DNA of 64,000 nucleotides, taken from NCBI GenBank assembly GCA_947468275.1, contig CANIKO010000005.1, positions 153,127-217,126 on the forward strand, given 5' to 3'. The notes beneath the pieces were generated by a model. The model worked only from the letters and a program-made list of their open reading frames with translations, was not told where the DNA came from and did not search any database. Below are positions 8,947-17,485 of this stretch, one piece after another; within the stretch, counting starts at the first letter, position 1, and each line of letters opens with the position of its first letter. The DNA comes from Bacteroidota bacterium. Lineage in GTDB: Bacteria > Bacteroidota > Bacteroidia > NS11-12g > UBA9320. Both the position numbers and the translations under genes were made by a program.

Positions 8947-9600
8947 ATGCTTGATAAAAACCAAATAGCAAAAGTAATAGCCCGCGAATTAAAGGATGGG
9001 TATTATGTGAATTTAGGAATTGGTATTCCTACTCTTGTGGCCAATTATATTCCTGAAGGGGTAGAGGTTCAACTTCAATCGGAGAACGGATTGCTGGGTA
9101 TGGGGCCTTTTCCTATTGAAGGAGAAGAAGATGCCGATTTAATAAATGCGGGAAAGCAAACGATCACAACCATTCCCGGTTCGGCTTTTTTTGATTCGGC
9201 CATGAGTTTTGGAATGATACGTGCCGGACGAGTTGATTTAACTGTTTTGGGAGCTATGGAAGTGGCTGATAACGGTGATATAGCTAATTGGAAAATTCCG
9301 GGTAAAATGGTAAAGGGAATGGGCGGTGCTATGGATTTAGTAGCCAGTGCCAAAAATATTATTGTTGCCATGCAGCATACCAATAAAGCAGGTGAAAGCA
9401 AATTGTTAAAAAAATGTTCTTTACCAATTACAGGCTTGGGCTGTGTTAAAAAAGTAGTTACCGAATTAGGCGTTTTTAATATTACCGAACGTGGCTTTGA
9501 ACTAAAAGAATTGGCTCCGGGAGTTACTGTTGAAGATGTTAAAGCAAAAACGGAAGGTAGATTGGTTGTAGAAGGAGAAATTCCGCAAATAGTTTTATAA
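8947..9600 (+). CDS. scoB: 3-oxoacid CoA-transferase subunit B
   Basis: The beta subunit of 3-oxoacid CoA-transferase, 217 residues, normal length. The active-site glutamate that forms the covalent CoA thioester is in QSENGLLGMGPFP (Glu of SENG). Other family marks are the N-terminal DGYYVNLGIGIPTLVANY, the SAFFDSAMSFGMIRAGRVDLTVLGAM block, and a C-terminal region with GVTVEDVKAKTEG. Together with scoA it makes the heterodimeric or heterotetrameric enzyme. Its ATG is three bases after the right repeat arm, so its original upstream region has been replaced and it probably depends on read-through from scoA or on a promoter brought by the cassette. Confidence 0.95.
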   Translation: MLDKNQIAKVIARELKDGYYVNLGIGIPTLVANYIPEGVEVQLQSENGLLGMGPFPIEGEEDADLINAGKQTITTIPGSAFFDSAMSFGMIRAGRVDLTVLGAMEVADNGDIANWKIPGKMVKGMGGAMDLVASAKNIIVAMQHTNKAGESKLLKKCSLPITGLGCVKKVVTELGVFNITERGFELKELAPGVTVEDVKAKTEGRLVVEGEIPQIVL

Positions 9601-9630
9601 AAGTTAAACAACCCTAAGTTCTAAAAAAAT

Positions 9631-11106
9631 ATGTTTGATTTAGAAATGAAGGGCGGTTTTAATTTTAACCATTTGAAAGATAACAAATGGTTGTGGCTGT
9701 CATTCTATGCTATTATTTTGAGTGTTGTTATATTCAGAAATATTAGCAATTCGGGAATTGATCATGAAGAAGCAGGTCAGTTTTGGATGGCTAAAGGATT
9801 AAATCATTTTTCAGATTTAGGCGAACCGGATGGAAATATTTCAGAATTAATTAACAATAATAGAATTTTCAATTTAGACCCGGGTGGGTTTACCTTATTA
9901 CTGAGATTTTGGACTGGTATTTTTGGAAATAGCATTGTCTCTCTAAGGTTTTTGCCATTTTTATTTTTATTGATTAGTGCTGTAACATTTAGAAGTTTGT
10001 TAAATCTTTTTAGTTTTAATAAGTGGATTGTAAATTTAAGTCCTCTATTATTTCTTTTATCAAAAGATTTAATTTCATTTGGGTTTACAGTTAGAGCATA
10101 TAGTTTTGAAATATGTGGAATCATTCTTTCTCTCTATTTTTTAAGCCAGTCTGTATTGTATTATAAAAATCGTCATCTGATTTATCTATTTATGATATTG
10201 TCAATTTTTGCCTTTAGTAGATATGGCTTTTTTATAGAAATTGGAGCATGTTTAGTTTTGCTTTTGGCAAGCTATATTAAGCGATTGCCAATATTGTTTA
10301 ATAATAAAATAGTTGTTTCAGGTTTTTTGATACTAGGGATTTCATTAAGTATCATTTATTATTTTTCATTACAATATCAATTAAAAAATACAAATTTTCA
10401 TGGTCCTGAATATGCTTATCTGAAAACTTTAAAAGGACAAGCCAGTTTTAAAGATGGACTAGAAATATTCTTTGCAAATTTTACCAAACTGAGAATTATT
10501 CCTTTCTCAATTTTAATCCTAATTGTAATTTTTGGGATTTTTATTAAAAAGATTCCGCAATTTGGAAAATACAAAATATTACTTAGTTATTTTTTGATAT
10601 ACACAATTTTAGCTATTTTTCTTTCAATAGTTGGATTGTATCCGTGGGATGTAACTTCTCGGAATTCATTGCCTTTTCAGTTTTTTTCAATTTTATCAAT
10701 TTGTATATTACTAGATTGGTCTCATCAATTTATCAGTTTACATGTAATGAATTTTATCGCTTTGGGGTTAATAATAATTGTTACTTCTATCTCCTTTATA
10801 CGTGGCTATATTCGTTATGATTACTCAAGTTTAATGTATGAAGGAGGAGAAAATTCAAAAGATACCTGGGTAGACTGGATGATATATCCGGTTTTGAAAT
10901 ATAATATTAAATACGGAACACTTAAAAACTTTAAGGATTTGCATTATCCAAGTCTTTCCAACGATACCTTTAAAAAAAATTATAAATATTTGGTTATTGA
11001 CATGGAACCCAAAAATAAAGAAGCGAGTTTAAAAAGGTATGGCATTGAAAATTATAAAGTTCTTAAAAATGTTGAAAATGATTATTTAATTGAAATACTA
11101 AAATAG
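9631..11106 (+). CDS. Multi-pass membrane protein, GT39/ArnT-like glycosyltransferase candidate
   Basis: A 491-residue protein with about eleven hydrophobic helices. The first extracytoplasmic loop after the first helix holds acidic residues (DHEEAGQFWMAKGL), and a second loop carries LDPGGFTLLLRFW, a pattern shared with PMT/ArnT-type (GT39, GT-C fold) enzymes in which acidic residues of loop 1 bind the lipid-phosphate sugar donor. The last 100 residues are soluble. The substrate is unknown. It starts 30 bases after scoB but is not related in function; a gap of about 100 bases separates it from mdh. The GT-C assignment rests on these loop motifs and overall layout, so it is moderate. Confidence 0.65.
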   Translation: MFDLEMKGGFNFNHLKDNKWLWLSFYAIILSVVIFRNISNSGIDHEEAGQFWMAKGLNHFSDLGEPDGNISELINNNRIFNLDPGGFTLLLRFWTGIFGNSIVSLRFLPFLFLLISAVTFRSLLNLFSFNKWIVNLSPLLFLLSKDLISFGFTVRAYSFEICGIILSLYFLSQSVLYYKNRHLIYLFMILSIFAFSRYGFFIEIGACLVLLLASYIKRLPILFNNKIVVSGFLILGISLSIIYYFSLQYQLKNTNFHGPEYAYLKTLKGQASFKDGLEIFFANFTKLRIIPFSILILIVIFGIFIKKIPQFGKYKILLSYFLIYTILAIFLSIVGLYPWDVTSRNSLPFQFFSILSICILLDWSHQFISLHVMNFIALGLIIIVTSISFIRGYIRYDYSSLMYEGGENSKDTWVDWMIYPVLKYNIKYGTLKNFKDLHYPSLSNDTFKKNYKYLVIDMEPKNKEASLKRYGIENYKVLKNVENDYLIEILK

Positions 11107-11205
11107 CTTTAACCTAATAAATATGAATTTCGTCATAACCCTTTTAAACCTAAAAATATTAATTGTAGCTTCGCGCAAAATTTAATAACCATTAATAAAT
11201 TAAAT

Positions 11206-12126
11206 ATGAAAATAAGTGTAATAGGTGCAGGAAATGTAGGAGCTACAACTGCAGATGCATTGGCTTGCAGAAGTATTGCAAGTGAAGTTGTTTTACTTGA
11301 CATCAAGGAAGGTTTGGCTGAAGGAAAAGCATTGGATATAATGCAGACAGCTACCCTTAACGGATTCAATACCCGTGTATCAGGTGCAACAAATGATTAT
11401 TCAAAAACTGCCAATAGCGATGTAGTTGTTATCACAAGTGGTATTCCTCGCAAGCCCGGAATGACCCGTGAAGAACTTATCGGTATTAATGCAGGTATTG
11501 TTAAAACTGTTACTGAAAATGTTTTGACTCATTCTCCAAATGCGGTTATTGTGATTGTAAGTAACCCAATGGATACTATGACTTATTTGGCTCTTAAATC
11601 ATCAGGTCTTCCTAAAAACCGTATCATTGGTATGGGCGGAATTTTGGATAGTGCTCGTTTTAAATGCTACATGTCACTAGCCTTAAATTGTTCTCCAGCC
11701 GATTTGAATGGTATGGTAATAGGTGGTCATGGTGATACTACAATGATTCCTTTAACGCGTCTTGCTTCTTATATGGGTGTTCCTGTTTCTCAGTTTGCAA
11801 ATGCTGAAACTATAAATAAAGTAAGTGCTGATACAATGGTTGGAGGTGCTACTCTTACAGGATTGTTAGGCACTTCGGCCTGGTATGCTCCGGGAGCTGC
11901 CGTTGCCAGTTTGGTAGATAGTATTGTGAACGATCAAAAACGTTTGTTCCCTTGCTGCGTATACCTTGATGGGGAATATGGTCAAAAAGATATTTGCATA
12001 GGAGTGCCTGTAGTTATTGGTAAAAATGGTTGGGAAAAAATTATAGAACTTGACCTTAACGAAACTGAAAAAGCTGCTTTTGCAAAAAGTGCTGAGGCTG
12101 TGAGAAGTATGAACAGCGTGCTTTAA
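11206..12126 (+). CDS. mdh: Malate dehydrogenase (LDH-like type)
   Basis: NAD-dependent malate dehydrogenase of the TCA cycle, cytosolic, 306 residues (family about 310). The Rossmann loop is GAGNVGATTADAL and the NAD-binding acidic residue lies in VVLLDIKEG. The mobile loop reads GIPRKPGMTREEL, where the Arg in place of Gln marks malate rather than lactate specificity. IVSNPMDTMTYLA and the catalytic His in IGGHGDTTMIPL follow. A leader of about 100 bases precedes ATG 11206, and a strong intrinsic terminator follows 26 bases after the stop, so it is probably transcribed alone. Confidence 0.96.
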   Translation: MKISVIGAGNVGATTADALACRSIASEVVLLDIKEGLAEGKALDIMQTATLNGFNTRVSGATNDYSKTANSDVVVITSGIPRKPGMTREELIGINAGIVKTVTENVLTHSPNAVIVIVSNPMDTMTYLALKSSGLPKNRIIGMGGILDSARFKCYMSLALNCSPADLNGMVIGGHGDTTMIPLTRLASYMGVPVSQFANAETINKVSADTMVGGATLTGLLGTSAWYAPGAAVASLVDSIVNDQKRLFPCCVYLDGEYGQKDICIGVPVVIGKNGWEKIIELDLNETEKAAFAKSAEAVRSMNSVL

Positions 12127-12152
12127 TATTTAAAAACTATTCGGTTAATATT

Positions 12153-12187
12153 AAACGTTCGAGGTTTTTAAAACCTCGGACGTTTTT
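12153..12187 (+). terminator. Intrinsic terminator after mdh
   Basis: An inverted repeat with arms AACGTTCGAGGTTT and AAACCTCGGACGTT (one G-T pair) is followed by a T run. It lies between the mdh stop and the next gene. Confidence 0.85.
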
Positions 12188-12201
12188 CTTTATAAAACAA
12201 C

Positions 12202-13086
12202 ATGTCAAAAGGAGTAAAAAGTATTTTTATAGCCACCTTCCTTTTTGCTGGTATGAATGTGTTTGTGAAATTGCTTTCGCATCTTCCTGTTTTTGAACTC
12301 ACTCTTTTTCGTTCAATTTTTACCTCTGCTATTTGTTATATTCTTATCAAACGGAAAAATATTCCTTTGTTTGGAAGCCGCAGGCCGATACTTTTTTGGA
12401 GGGGACTTTTTGGTTCGATTTCACTTATTCTTTTTTTAAAAAGTGTTCAAACTTTGCCCTTGGCAACAGCCACCTTGGTTCATTATATCACCCCTTTTTT
12501 TACAACCTTATTCGGGTTTTTGTTTTTGGGCGAACGGTTTTATAAAATTCAGTGGTTGTTTTTAATCATTTGTTTTACTGGTATTTTTATTACCCAAAGT
12601 TCTAATACTGATTTATTTGAATTGAGTATTTCAAATATCGGGTTATTGTCGGGTTTGGGTGGAGCTTTAGCAGCAGCAGCAGCTTATAATTGCATCCGAA
12701 AAATTGGAATATCAGAAGACCCCAATGTTATCCTAATCCACTTTTCAATTGTTACCATTCCAATTTCTGTTATCCTGTTAGCTTTTTTTGGAGGATTTCA
12801 ATGGCCAACTTTACTTGAATGGTTTTATGTGATATGTATGGGGATTTTAACCCAGGGAGCTCAATATTTTATGACTAGGGCTTATCAAAATGAGAAGGTA
12901 GGAACTATCGCTATTTTTACCAATATGGGAATTGTTTATGCGATAATAAATGGGATGTTATTTTTTGATGAAATTCCAACTCCTATCGCTTGGGTTGGGA
13001 TCACAGTAGTTTTGATTGGATTAATTATGAATATTTTTTCAGAAAGGATTTTGGCTTTATTGAAAATACAATCACCCAATCCCTGA
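12202..13086 (+). CDS. DMT-superfamily transporter (EamA family)
   Basis: A 294-residue inner-membrane protein with about ten helices made of two EamA halves of roughly 140 residues each, the usual architecture of drug/metabolite exporters. The first half has the family pattern with FELTLFRSIFTSAICYILI and LPLATATLVHYITPFFTTLFGFLFLGERF; the second repeats it with AQYFMTRAYQNEKVGTIAIFTN and a final helix ending in GLIMNIFS. The C-terminal tail is short and basic-polar. The substrate cannot be predicted. It starts with ATG just after the mdh terminator. Confidence 0.88.
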   Translation: MSKGVKSIFIATFLFAGMNVFVKLLSHLPVFELTLFRSIFTSAICYILIKRKNIPLFGSRRPILFWRGLFGSISLILFLKSVQTLPLATATLVHYITPFFTTLFGFLFLGERFYKIQWLFLIICFTGIFITQSSNTDLFELSISNIGLLSGLGGALAAAAAYNCIRKIGISEDPNVILIHFSIVTIPISVILLAFFGGFQWPTLLEWFYVICMGILTQGAQYFMTRAYQNEKVGTIAIFTNMGIVYAIINGMLFFDEIPTPIAWVGITVVLIGLIMNIFSERILALLKIQSPNP

Positions 13087-13151
13087 AACATATAATTCCA
13101 TTAAACCTTTCTAATTCTTTGTGCCGTTGTGTTTTAGTGCTAAGTTAATTT

Positions 13152-13159
13152 TACCTTTG
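13152..13159 (+). promoter_or_regulatory. -7 promoter element, secreted propeller-like gene
   Basis: TACCTTTG matches TAnnTTTG exactly. The ATG at 13170 is 11 bases after it, so the leader is only a few bases. Confidence 0.5.
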
Positions 13160-13169
13160 AAACGAACAA

Positions 13170-14300
13170 ATGAATCCCATTAAATTTGTATATTTATCTG
13201 TAATTTTTATTAGTCATGGCCTTTTTGCACAATCTATTACCTTAAGAAAAGTTGCAGAATTGCCTGGTCTTGTTCAGGAAACTTCGGGAATTGAAACATC
13301 CAATCCGCTTTATATCTGGACCCATACCGATAGTGGCGGAGAACCTGCACTTTATAAGGTCGATACCTTTGGTGTCATTCTAAAAACAATAGTAATAAAA
13401 AATGCCAAAAATACTGATTGGGAGGATATTGCCAATGATGGGCAACATTATTATATTGGAGATTTTGGTAATAATGCGAATAGCAGAAAAGACCTTAAAA
13501 TTTATAAAATTACGAATCCTGATAATATACTTGGCGATACTGCTGAGGCCGAAATTATCAACTTTTACTACCCCAATCAAAATCAATTTCCTCCTGATAA
13601 TGCCCATAAAAATTTTGATGCCGAGGCTTTAATTTGCATTGATAGCAGCCTTTATATTTTTTCGAAAAACTACACCAATCCTTTTACGGGTTATACCTAT
13701 TTGTATAAAGTTCCTTCCAAGCCAGGCCAATATGAAGCCATACTTTTAGATTGTTTTAAAACAGGGATTGGCTACAAGGAACAATGGTGGATTACTGCCG
13801 CTGATATTTCTCCCGATAACAAAAAATTGGTTTTACTATCTAGCGACAAAATTTTTGTGTTTTCCGATTTTACAGGCGATAATTTTTTTAAAGGAAAAGT
13901 TAAAACTATTGATTTGGGCTCGTTTACCCAAAAAGAAGCCATCGTTTTTTACAGCAATACTGAATTTTATATTACGGATGAATATTTTGATATTCTTGGT
14001 GGCCGAAACCTTTATCAGGGAAGTATAAAAAATTTGTATACTTCCAATTATATTGAAACTCCAAAGTCCCGAAATTTATTAATTAATTATAAACATCAGT
14101 TTGGCGAACAGGTAATTTCATTGATCGATGAAACCAGAAAAGTAAGTGTAAGGGTAATCGATATGAATGGAAGAGAAGTTAAAAAATATTTATTAGACGC
14201 CACTCAACCTATTGCTATTATTGATGTTCCGTTCGGTTATTATACTTTGTTGGTAAGTGATGGAAAGTGGAAACAGGAAATATTGATTTTTATAAATTAA
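13170..14300 (+). CDS. Secreted beta-propeller-like protein with degenerate T9SS-type C terminus
   Basis: A 376-residue exported protein. A signal peptide (residues 1-20, ending in GLFAQ) is followed by a region of short beta repeats such as TDWEDIANDGQHYYIGDFGNN, ALICIDSSLYIFSKNY and ISPDNKKLVLLSSDKIFVFSDF, which resemble propeller blades. The C terminus has the second half of a type A sorting domain (VRVIDMNGREVKKYL, then FGYYTLLVSDGKW), but the usual YPNP beginning is missing. It may therefore be a diverged T9SS cargo or an outer-membrane-associated protein. No catalytic motif is recognised. A -7 promoter lies directly upstream. Confidence 0.75.
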   Translation: MNPIKFVYLSVIFISHGLFAQSITLRKVAELPGLVQETSGIETSNPLYIWTHTDSGGEPALYKVDTFGVILKTIVIKNAKNTDWEDIANDGQHYYIGDFGNNANSRKDLKIYKITNPDNILGDTAEAEIINFYYPNQNQFPPDNAHKNFDAEALICIDSSLYIFSKNYTNPFTGYTYLYKVPSKPGQYEAILLDCFKTGIGYKEQWWITAADISPDNKKLVLLSSDKIFVFSDFTGDNFFKGKVKTIDLGSFTQKEAIVFYSNTEFYITDEYFDILGGRNLYQGSIKNLYTSNYIETPKSRNLLINYKHQFGEQVISLIDETRKVSVRVIDMNGREVKKYLLDATQPIAIIDVPFGYYTLLVSDGKWKQEILIFIN

Positions 14301-14433
14301 TGTTTTACCCAACGCTTCTTAAAGTTCCAAAACTTTGGAAAAGTTTTACAAGTACCGTGAAAAAATCTCCGTTTCTTTGCACCTTGTAAAAACGAAATGT
14401 CCCAATCATTTGTTTAACTAAGCATTACTGTAA

Positions 14434-16188
14434 ATGAACATTCTTAAAAAATATTTAAAATACCACTGGAAACTTCTGACTTTGGCCCTTGTGCTGGCTA
14501 CCGTAAACATCGGTTTTTCATTGATGGATCCATATATTACGGGTCATGTGGTTGATCAGGTTATCACTAAATTTGATAAACTTACCAAAGAACAATACGT
14601 GCATTTGGCCTTATTCTGGATTGGGTGTTCGGTGGGAGTGTCGATGGTAAGCCGGATTGCCAAAAATTTTCAGGATTATTTTACCAATGTCATTATCCAA
14701 AAACTAGGAGCCCAAATTTATGCCGATGGCTTAAAACACAGTTTGGAATTGCCTTATCAAGTGTTCGAAGATCAACGAAGTGGTGAAACTCTTTCTGTTT
14801 TACAAAAAGTACGACTTGATATTGAAAAACTTTTAACAGCGTTTATTGGAGTGCTTTTTACAAGTATGGTAGGAATCATTTTTGTCATGGTGTATGCATT
14901 TAGTATTACTTGGACCGTTGGAATAGTTTATCTTTTTGCCATTATGGTAATTGGGGTGCTTAGTAGTTATTTTAGTAAACGAATTAAAATAATGCAACAA
15001 AAAATTGTGGGTGCTACCACGGCTCTGGCCGGCAGTACAACTGAATCTCTGCGCAATATTGAATTGGTGAAAAGTTTGGGATTGGCCAATCAGGAAATCG
15101 AAAGGCTAAATAAAACCACTTACCAAATTTTAGAATTGGAACTTAAAAAAGTGAAATTCATTCGCAGTCTTGGATTTTTGCAAGGCACTACCGTGCAATT
15201 TGTAAGAAGTTTGATGGTTTTTATTTTATTAATGCTAATTTTTAAAACAGAGATTTCTCCTGGGCAGTACTTCATGTTTCTTTTCTTCTCATTTTTTATT
15301 TTTAATCCGCTTCAGGAATTGGGAAATGTAATTTTGATTTATAGGGAAGCTCAGGTTTCTTTGGAGAACTTTAAAGAAATAATGGATAAACCTAAAGAGG
15401 AAAAACCTCTGCGACCAAGGGCCATTACAAAACTTGATAATTTCGAGTTTCACAATGTGACTTTTAAACATTTAACTGCAAAATATCCCGCCTTGAAAAA
15501 TATAGATTTTAAGGTAAGTAAAGGCGAGACTATAGCATTTGTCGGTCCAAGTGGCTCCGGTAAAACCACCTTGGTAAAGCTGTTGGTGGGATTGTATCAA
15601 CCGTTGGACGGAACAATAACATATGACGGGATAAATGGTAAGGAAATTGATTTGGATAATTTGCGTGAACAAATAGGATTTGTAACTCAGGATACCCAAC
15701 TTTTTGCAGGAACAATAAAAGAAAATTTATTGTTTGTAAAACCTAATGCAACCGATGAACAAATACTGGATGTACTGCAAAAAGCCAGTTGCCATGCGTT
15801 GCTAGGCAGAGCAGACAAAGGGATTGATACGATGATTGGAGAAGGAGGGGTGAAAGTGTCTGGTGGCGAAAAACAACGACTTTCTATAGCCCGCGCCTTA
15901 TTGCGTAGGCCAAGCCTTTTGGTGTTTGATGAAGCGACCTCATCCCTCGATAGTATTACCGAAGATGAAATTACCCAAACCATAAAAGGGATAAACAATA
16001 CCCAAGATATGGTGACCATTTTGATAGCTCACCGCCTAAGTACCATAATGCACGCCAACCGGATTTTTGTACTTGAAAAAGGCAAAATAATTGAAGAAGG
16101 AAACCATTTTGATTTGCTAGACAGCAAAGGGCTTTATTATGCCATGTGGCGTCAGCAGGTAGGTGAAGGTAGAGAAGTTGAGATTTAA
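14434..16188 (+). CDS. ABC transporter, fused permease and ATPase (ABCB/MsbA type)
   Basis: A 584-residue half-transporter that should work as a homodimer exporting lipids, peptides or drugs. The N-terminal 320 residues form a six-helix type I exporter domain. The nucleotide-binding domain follows with Walker A GPSGSGKTT (about residue 370), Q-loop FVTQDTQLFAGTIKENL, signature VSGGEKQRLSIARAL (about 475), Walker B LLVFDEAT with the catalytic Glu, the D-loop SSLD, and the switch His in LIAHRLST. All ATPase residues are intact. The substrate is not deducible; nothing nearby suggests a partner. A gap of 133 bases precedes the ATG. Confidence 0.92.
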   Translation: MNILKKYLKYHWKLLTLALVLATVNIGFSLMDPYITGHVVDQVITKFDKLTKEQYVHLALFWIGCSVGVSMVSRIAKNFQDYFTNVIIQKLGAQIYADGLKHSLELPYQVFEDQRSGETLSVLQKVRLDIEKLLTAFIGVLFTSMVGIIFVMVYAFSITWTVGIVYLFAIMVIGVLSSYFSKRIKIMQQKIVGATTALAGSTTESLRNIELVKSLGLANQEIERLNKTTYQILELELKKVKFIRSLGFLQGTTVQFVRSLMVFILLMLIFKTEISPGQYFMFLFFSFFIFNPLQELGNVILIYREAQVSLENFKEIMDKPKEEKPLRPRAITKLDNFEFHNVTFKHLTAKYPALKNIDFKVSKGETIAFVGPSGSGKTTLVKLLVGLYQPLDGTITYDGINGKEIDLDNLREQIGFVTQDTQLFAGTIKENLLFVKPNATDEQILDVLQKASCHALLGRADKGIDTMIGEGGVKVSGGEKQRLSIARALLRRPSLLVFDEATSSLDSITEDEITQTIKGINNTQDMVTILIAHRLSTIMHANRIFVLEKGKIIEEGNHFDLLDSKGLYYAMWRQQVGEGREVEI

Positions 16189-16273
16189 AAATAGAAATGT
16201 GAAGGTGGTCAATTCTTTAAGAAATTGGGAGCATCTAATTTCTCTATACTCATAATCTCTGTACTAAAAAATC

Positions 16274-16281
16274 TACCTTTG
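16274..16281 (+). promoter_or_regulatory. -7 promoter element of hflX
   Basis: TACCTTTG, an exact TAnnTTTG match, ends seven bases before the GTG start of hflX. Transcription from it would give an almost leaderless mRNA. Confidence 0.5.
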
Positions 16282-16288
16282 TATATAA

Positions 16289-17464
16289 GTGAAAGGACAA
16301 ATTTTTGACACCGCGGTAAAGCCTGAACAAGCCATTTTGGTAGCGGCAGATTTATATAGCTATCGCAAAGGTAAATGCGCAGAGTATTTGGAAGAACTTG
16401 CTTTTTTGGCTGAAACTGCAGGCGCTGAAACTGTAAAAGTATTTACCCAAAAAACCGACCGACCGCATCCTAAAACGTATTTAGGTCAGGGAAAATTGGA
16501 GGAAGTGGCTTTATATGTTAAAGAAAACGCAATTGATGTAGCCATTTTTGATGATGAACTAAGCCCTTCTCAAACCCGAAATTTAGAAGATGCTTTGATG
16601 TGTAAAATCATTGATAGGAGCATGCTTATCCTTGATATTTTTGCAAATAATGCCAAGACAGCAACGGCTAAAGCCCAAGTGGAACTGGCCAGAAATGAGT
16701 ATCTTTTGCCACGACTTACCCGAATGTGGGGTCACTTGGATAGGCAAAAAGGCGGAATTGGTCAACGTGGTGCGGGTGAAAAAGAAATTGAAACCGACCG
16801 ACGAGCCATTCGCCATACCATTTCTTTATTAAAAGAAAAACTTAAGGATATTGACAGCCAAAATCAGGTTCGCCGCAAAAACCGTGATGCCATGAAAAAA
16901 GTAGCTTTGGTGGGGTATACCAATGTGGGCAAATCCACCATTATGAATGCCTTGACAAAAGCGGGGGTTTTAACCGAGAATAAATTATTTGCAACGTTGG
17001 ATTCCACAGCTCGTAAAGTGGTTTTTCCTAACCCTGACCCAATGCAACAACCAATTGCTTTTATACTTTCTGACACGGTAGGTTTTATTCGCAAGTTACC
17101 TCATCAATTGGTCGAAAGTTTTAAATCAACCTTGGATGAAGTGGTAGATGCTGATGTTCTATTGCATGTGGTAGATGTTTCACATCAAGGGTTTGAAGAT
17201 CAAATGGAAGTAGTAAATAATACATTGGCCGAAATTGGCGCAGCCCAAAAACCAACGATTATTGTATTTAATAAAACGGATCAATACAATCCTGACCCAA
17301 CGGCTGAAGATATTTTTGAAGATACCACCATTTATGATTTAGATTTATTAAAGAAAAGCTGGATGTCGAAGGAAAATTCTCCAGTAGTTTTTATATCCGC
17401 CCTTAACAAAACCAATATGGATGAGTTAAAGGAAAAGATAATTGATAAATTGGAGTATTCTTAA
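16289..17464 (+). CDS. hflX: GTPase HflX, ribosome-splitting
   Basis: HflX binds the 50S subunit and splits stalled ribosomes under stress, using GTP. At 391 residues it has the N-terminal HflX domain (PKTYLGQGKLEEV, FDDELSPSQTRNLED), the glycine-rich linker QRGAGEKEIETDRR, and the G domain with G1 GYTNVGKST (about residue 209), G2 ATLDST, G3 SDTVGFIRKLP and G4 FNKTD. The start is GTG 16289: no ATG lies near the N terminus and the family's N-terminal sequence starts here. The -7 element just upstream implies little or no 5' leader. The gene stands alone, 100 bases after the ABC transporter and convergent with a T9SS cargo gene. Confidence 0.94.
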   Translation: MKGQIFDTAVKPEQAILVAADLYSYRKGKCAEYLEELAFLAETAGAETVKVFTQKTDRPHPKTYLGQGKLEEVALYVKENAIDVAIFDDELSPSQTRNLEDALMCKIIDRSMLILDIFANNAKTATAKAQVELARNEYLLPRLTRMWGHLDRQKGGIGQRGAGEKEIETDRRAIRHTISLLKEKLKDIDSQNQVRRKNRDAMKKVALVGYTNVGKSTIMNALTKAGVLTENKLFATLDSTARKVVFPNPDPMQQPIAFILSDTVGFIRKLPHQLVESFKSTLDEVVDADVLLHVVDVSHQGFEDQMEVVNNTLAEIGAAQKPTIIVFNKTDQYNPDPTAEDIFEDTTIYDLDLLKKSWMSKENSPVVFISALNKTNMDELKEKIIDKLEYS

Positions 17465-17485
17465 GTGTACTATTAGTTTAAAAAT

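Noticed and set aside
9075..9611. 178-codon open frame on the minus strand opposite scoB
   Set aside because: It is fully antisense to a well-conserved gene, has no family resemblance, and follows the codon pattern of its host gene; a shadow frame.
14320..14350. Small palindrome (TTCCAAAACTTTGGAA) after the propeller-like gene
   Set aside because: The stem is short, AT-rich and has a 2-base loop; not convincing as a terminator.
15687..16019. 110-codon open frame opposite the ABC transporter ATPase
   Set aside because: Antisense to Walker B and signature region; composition follows the opposite strand.
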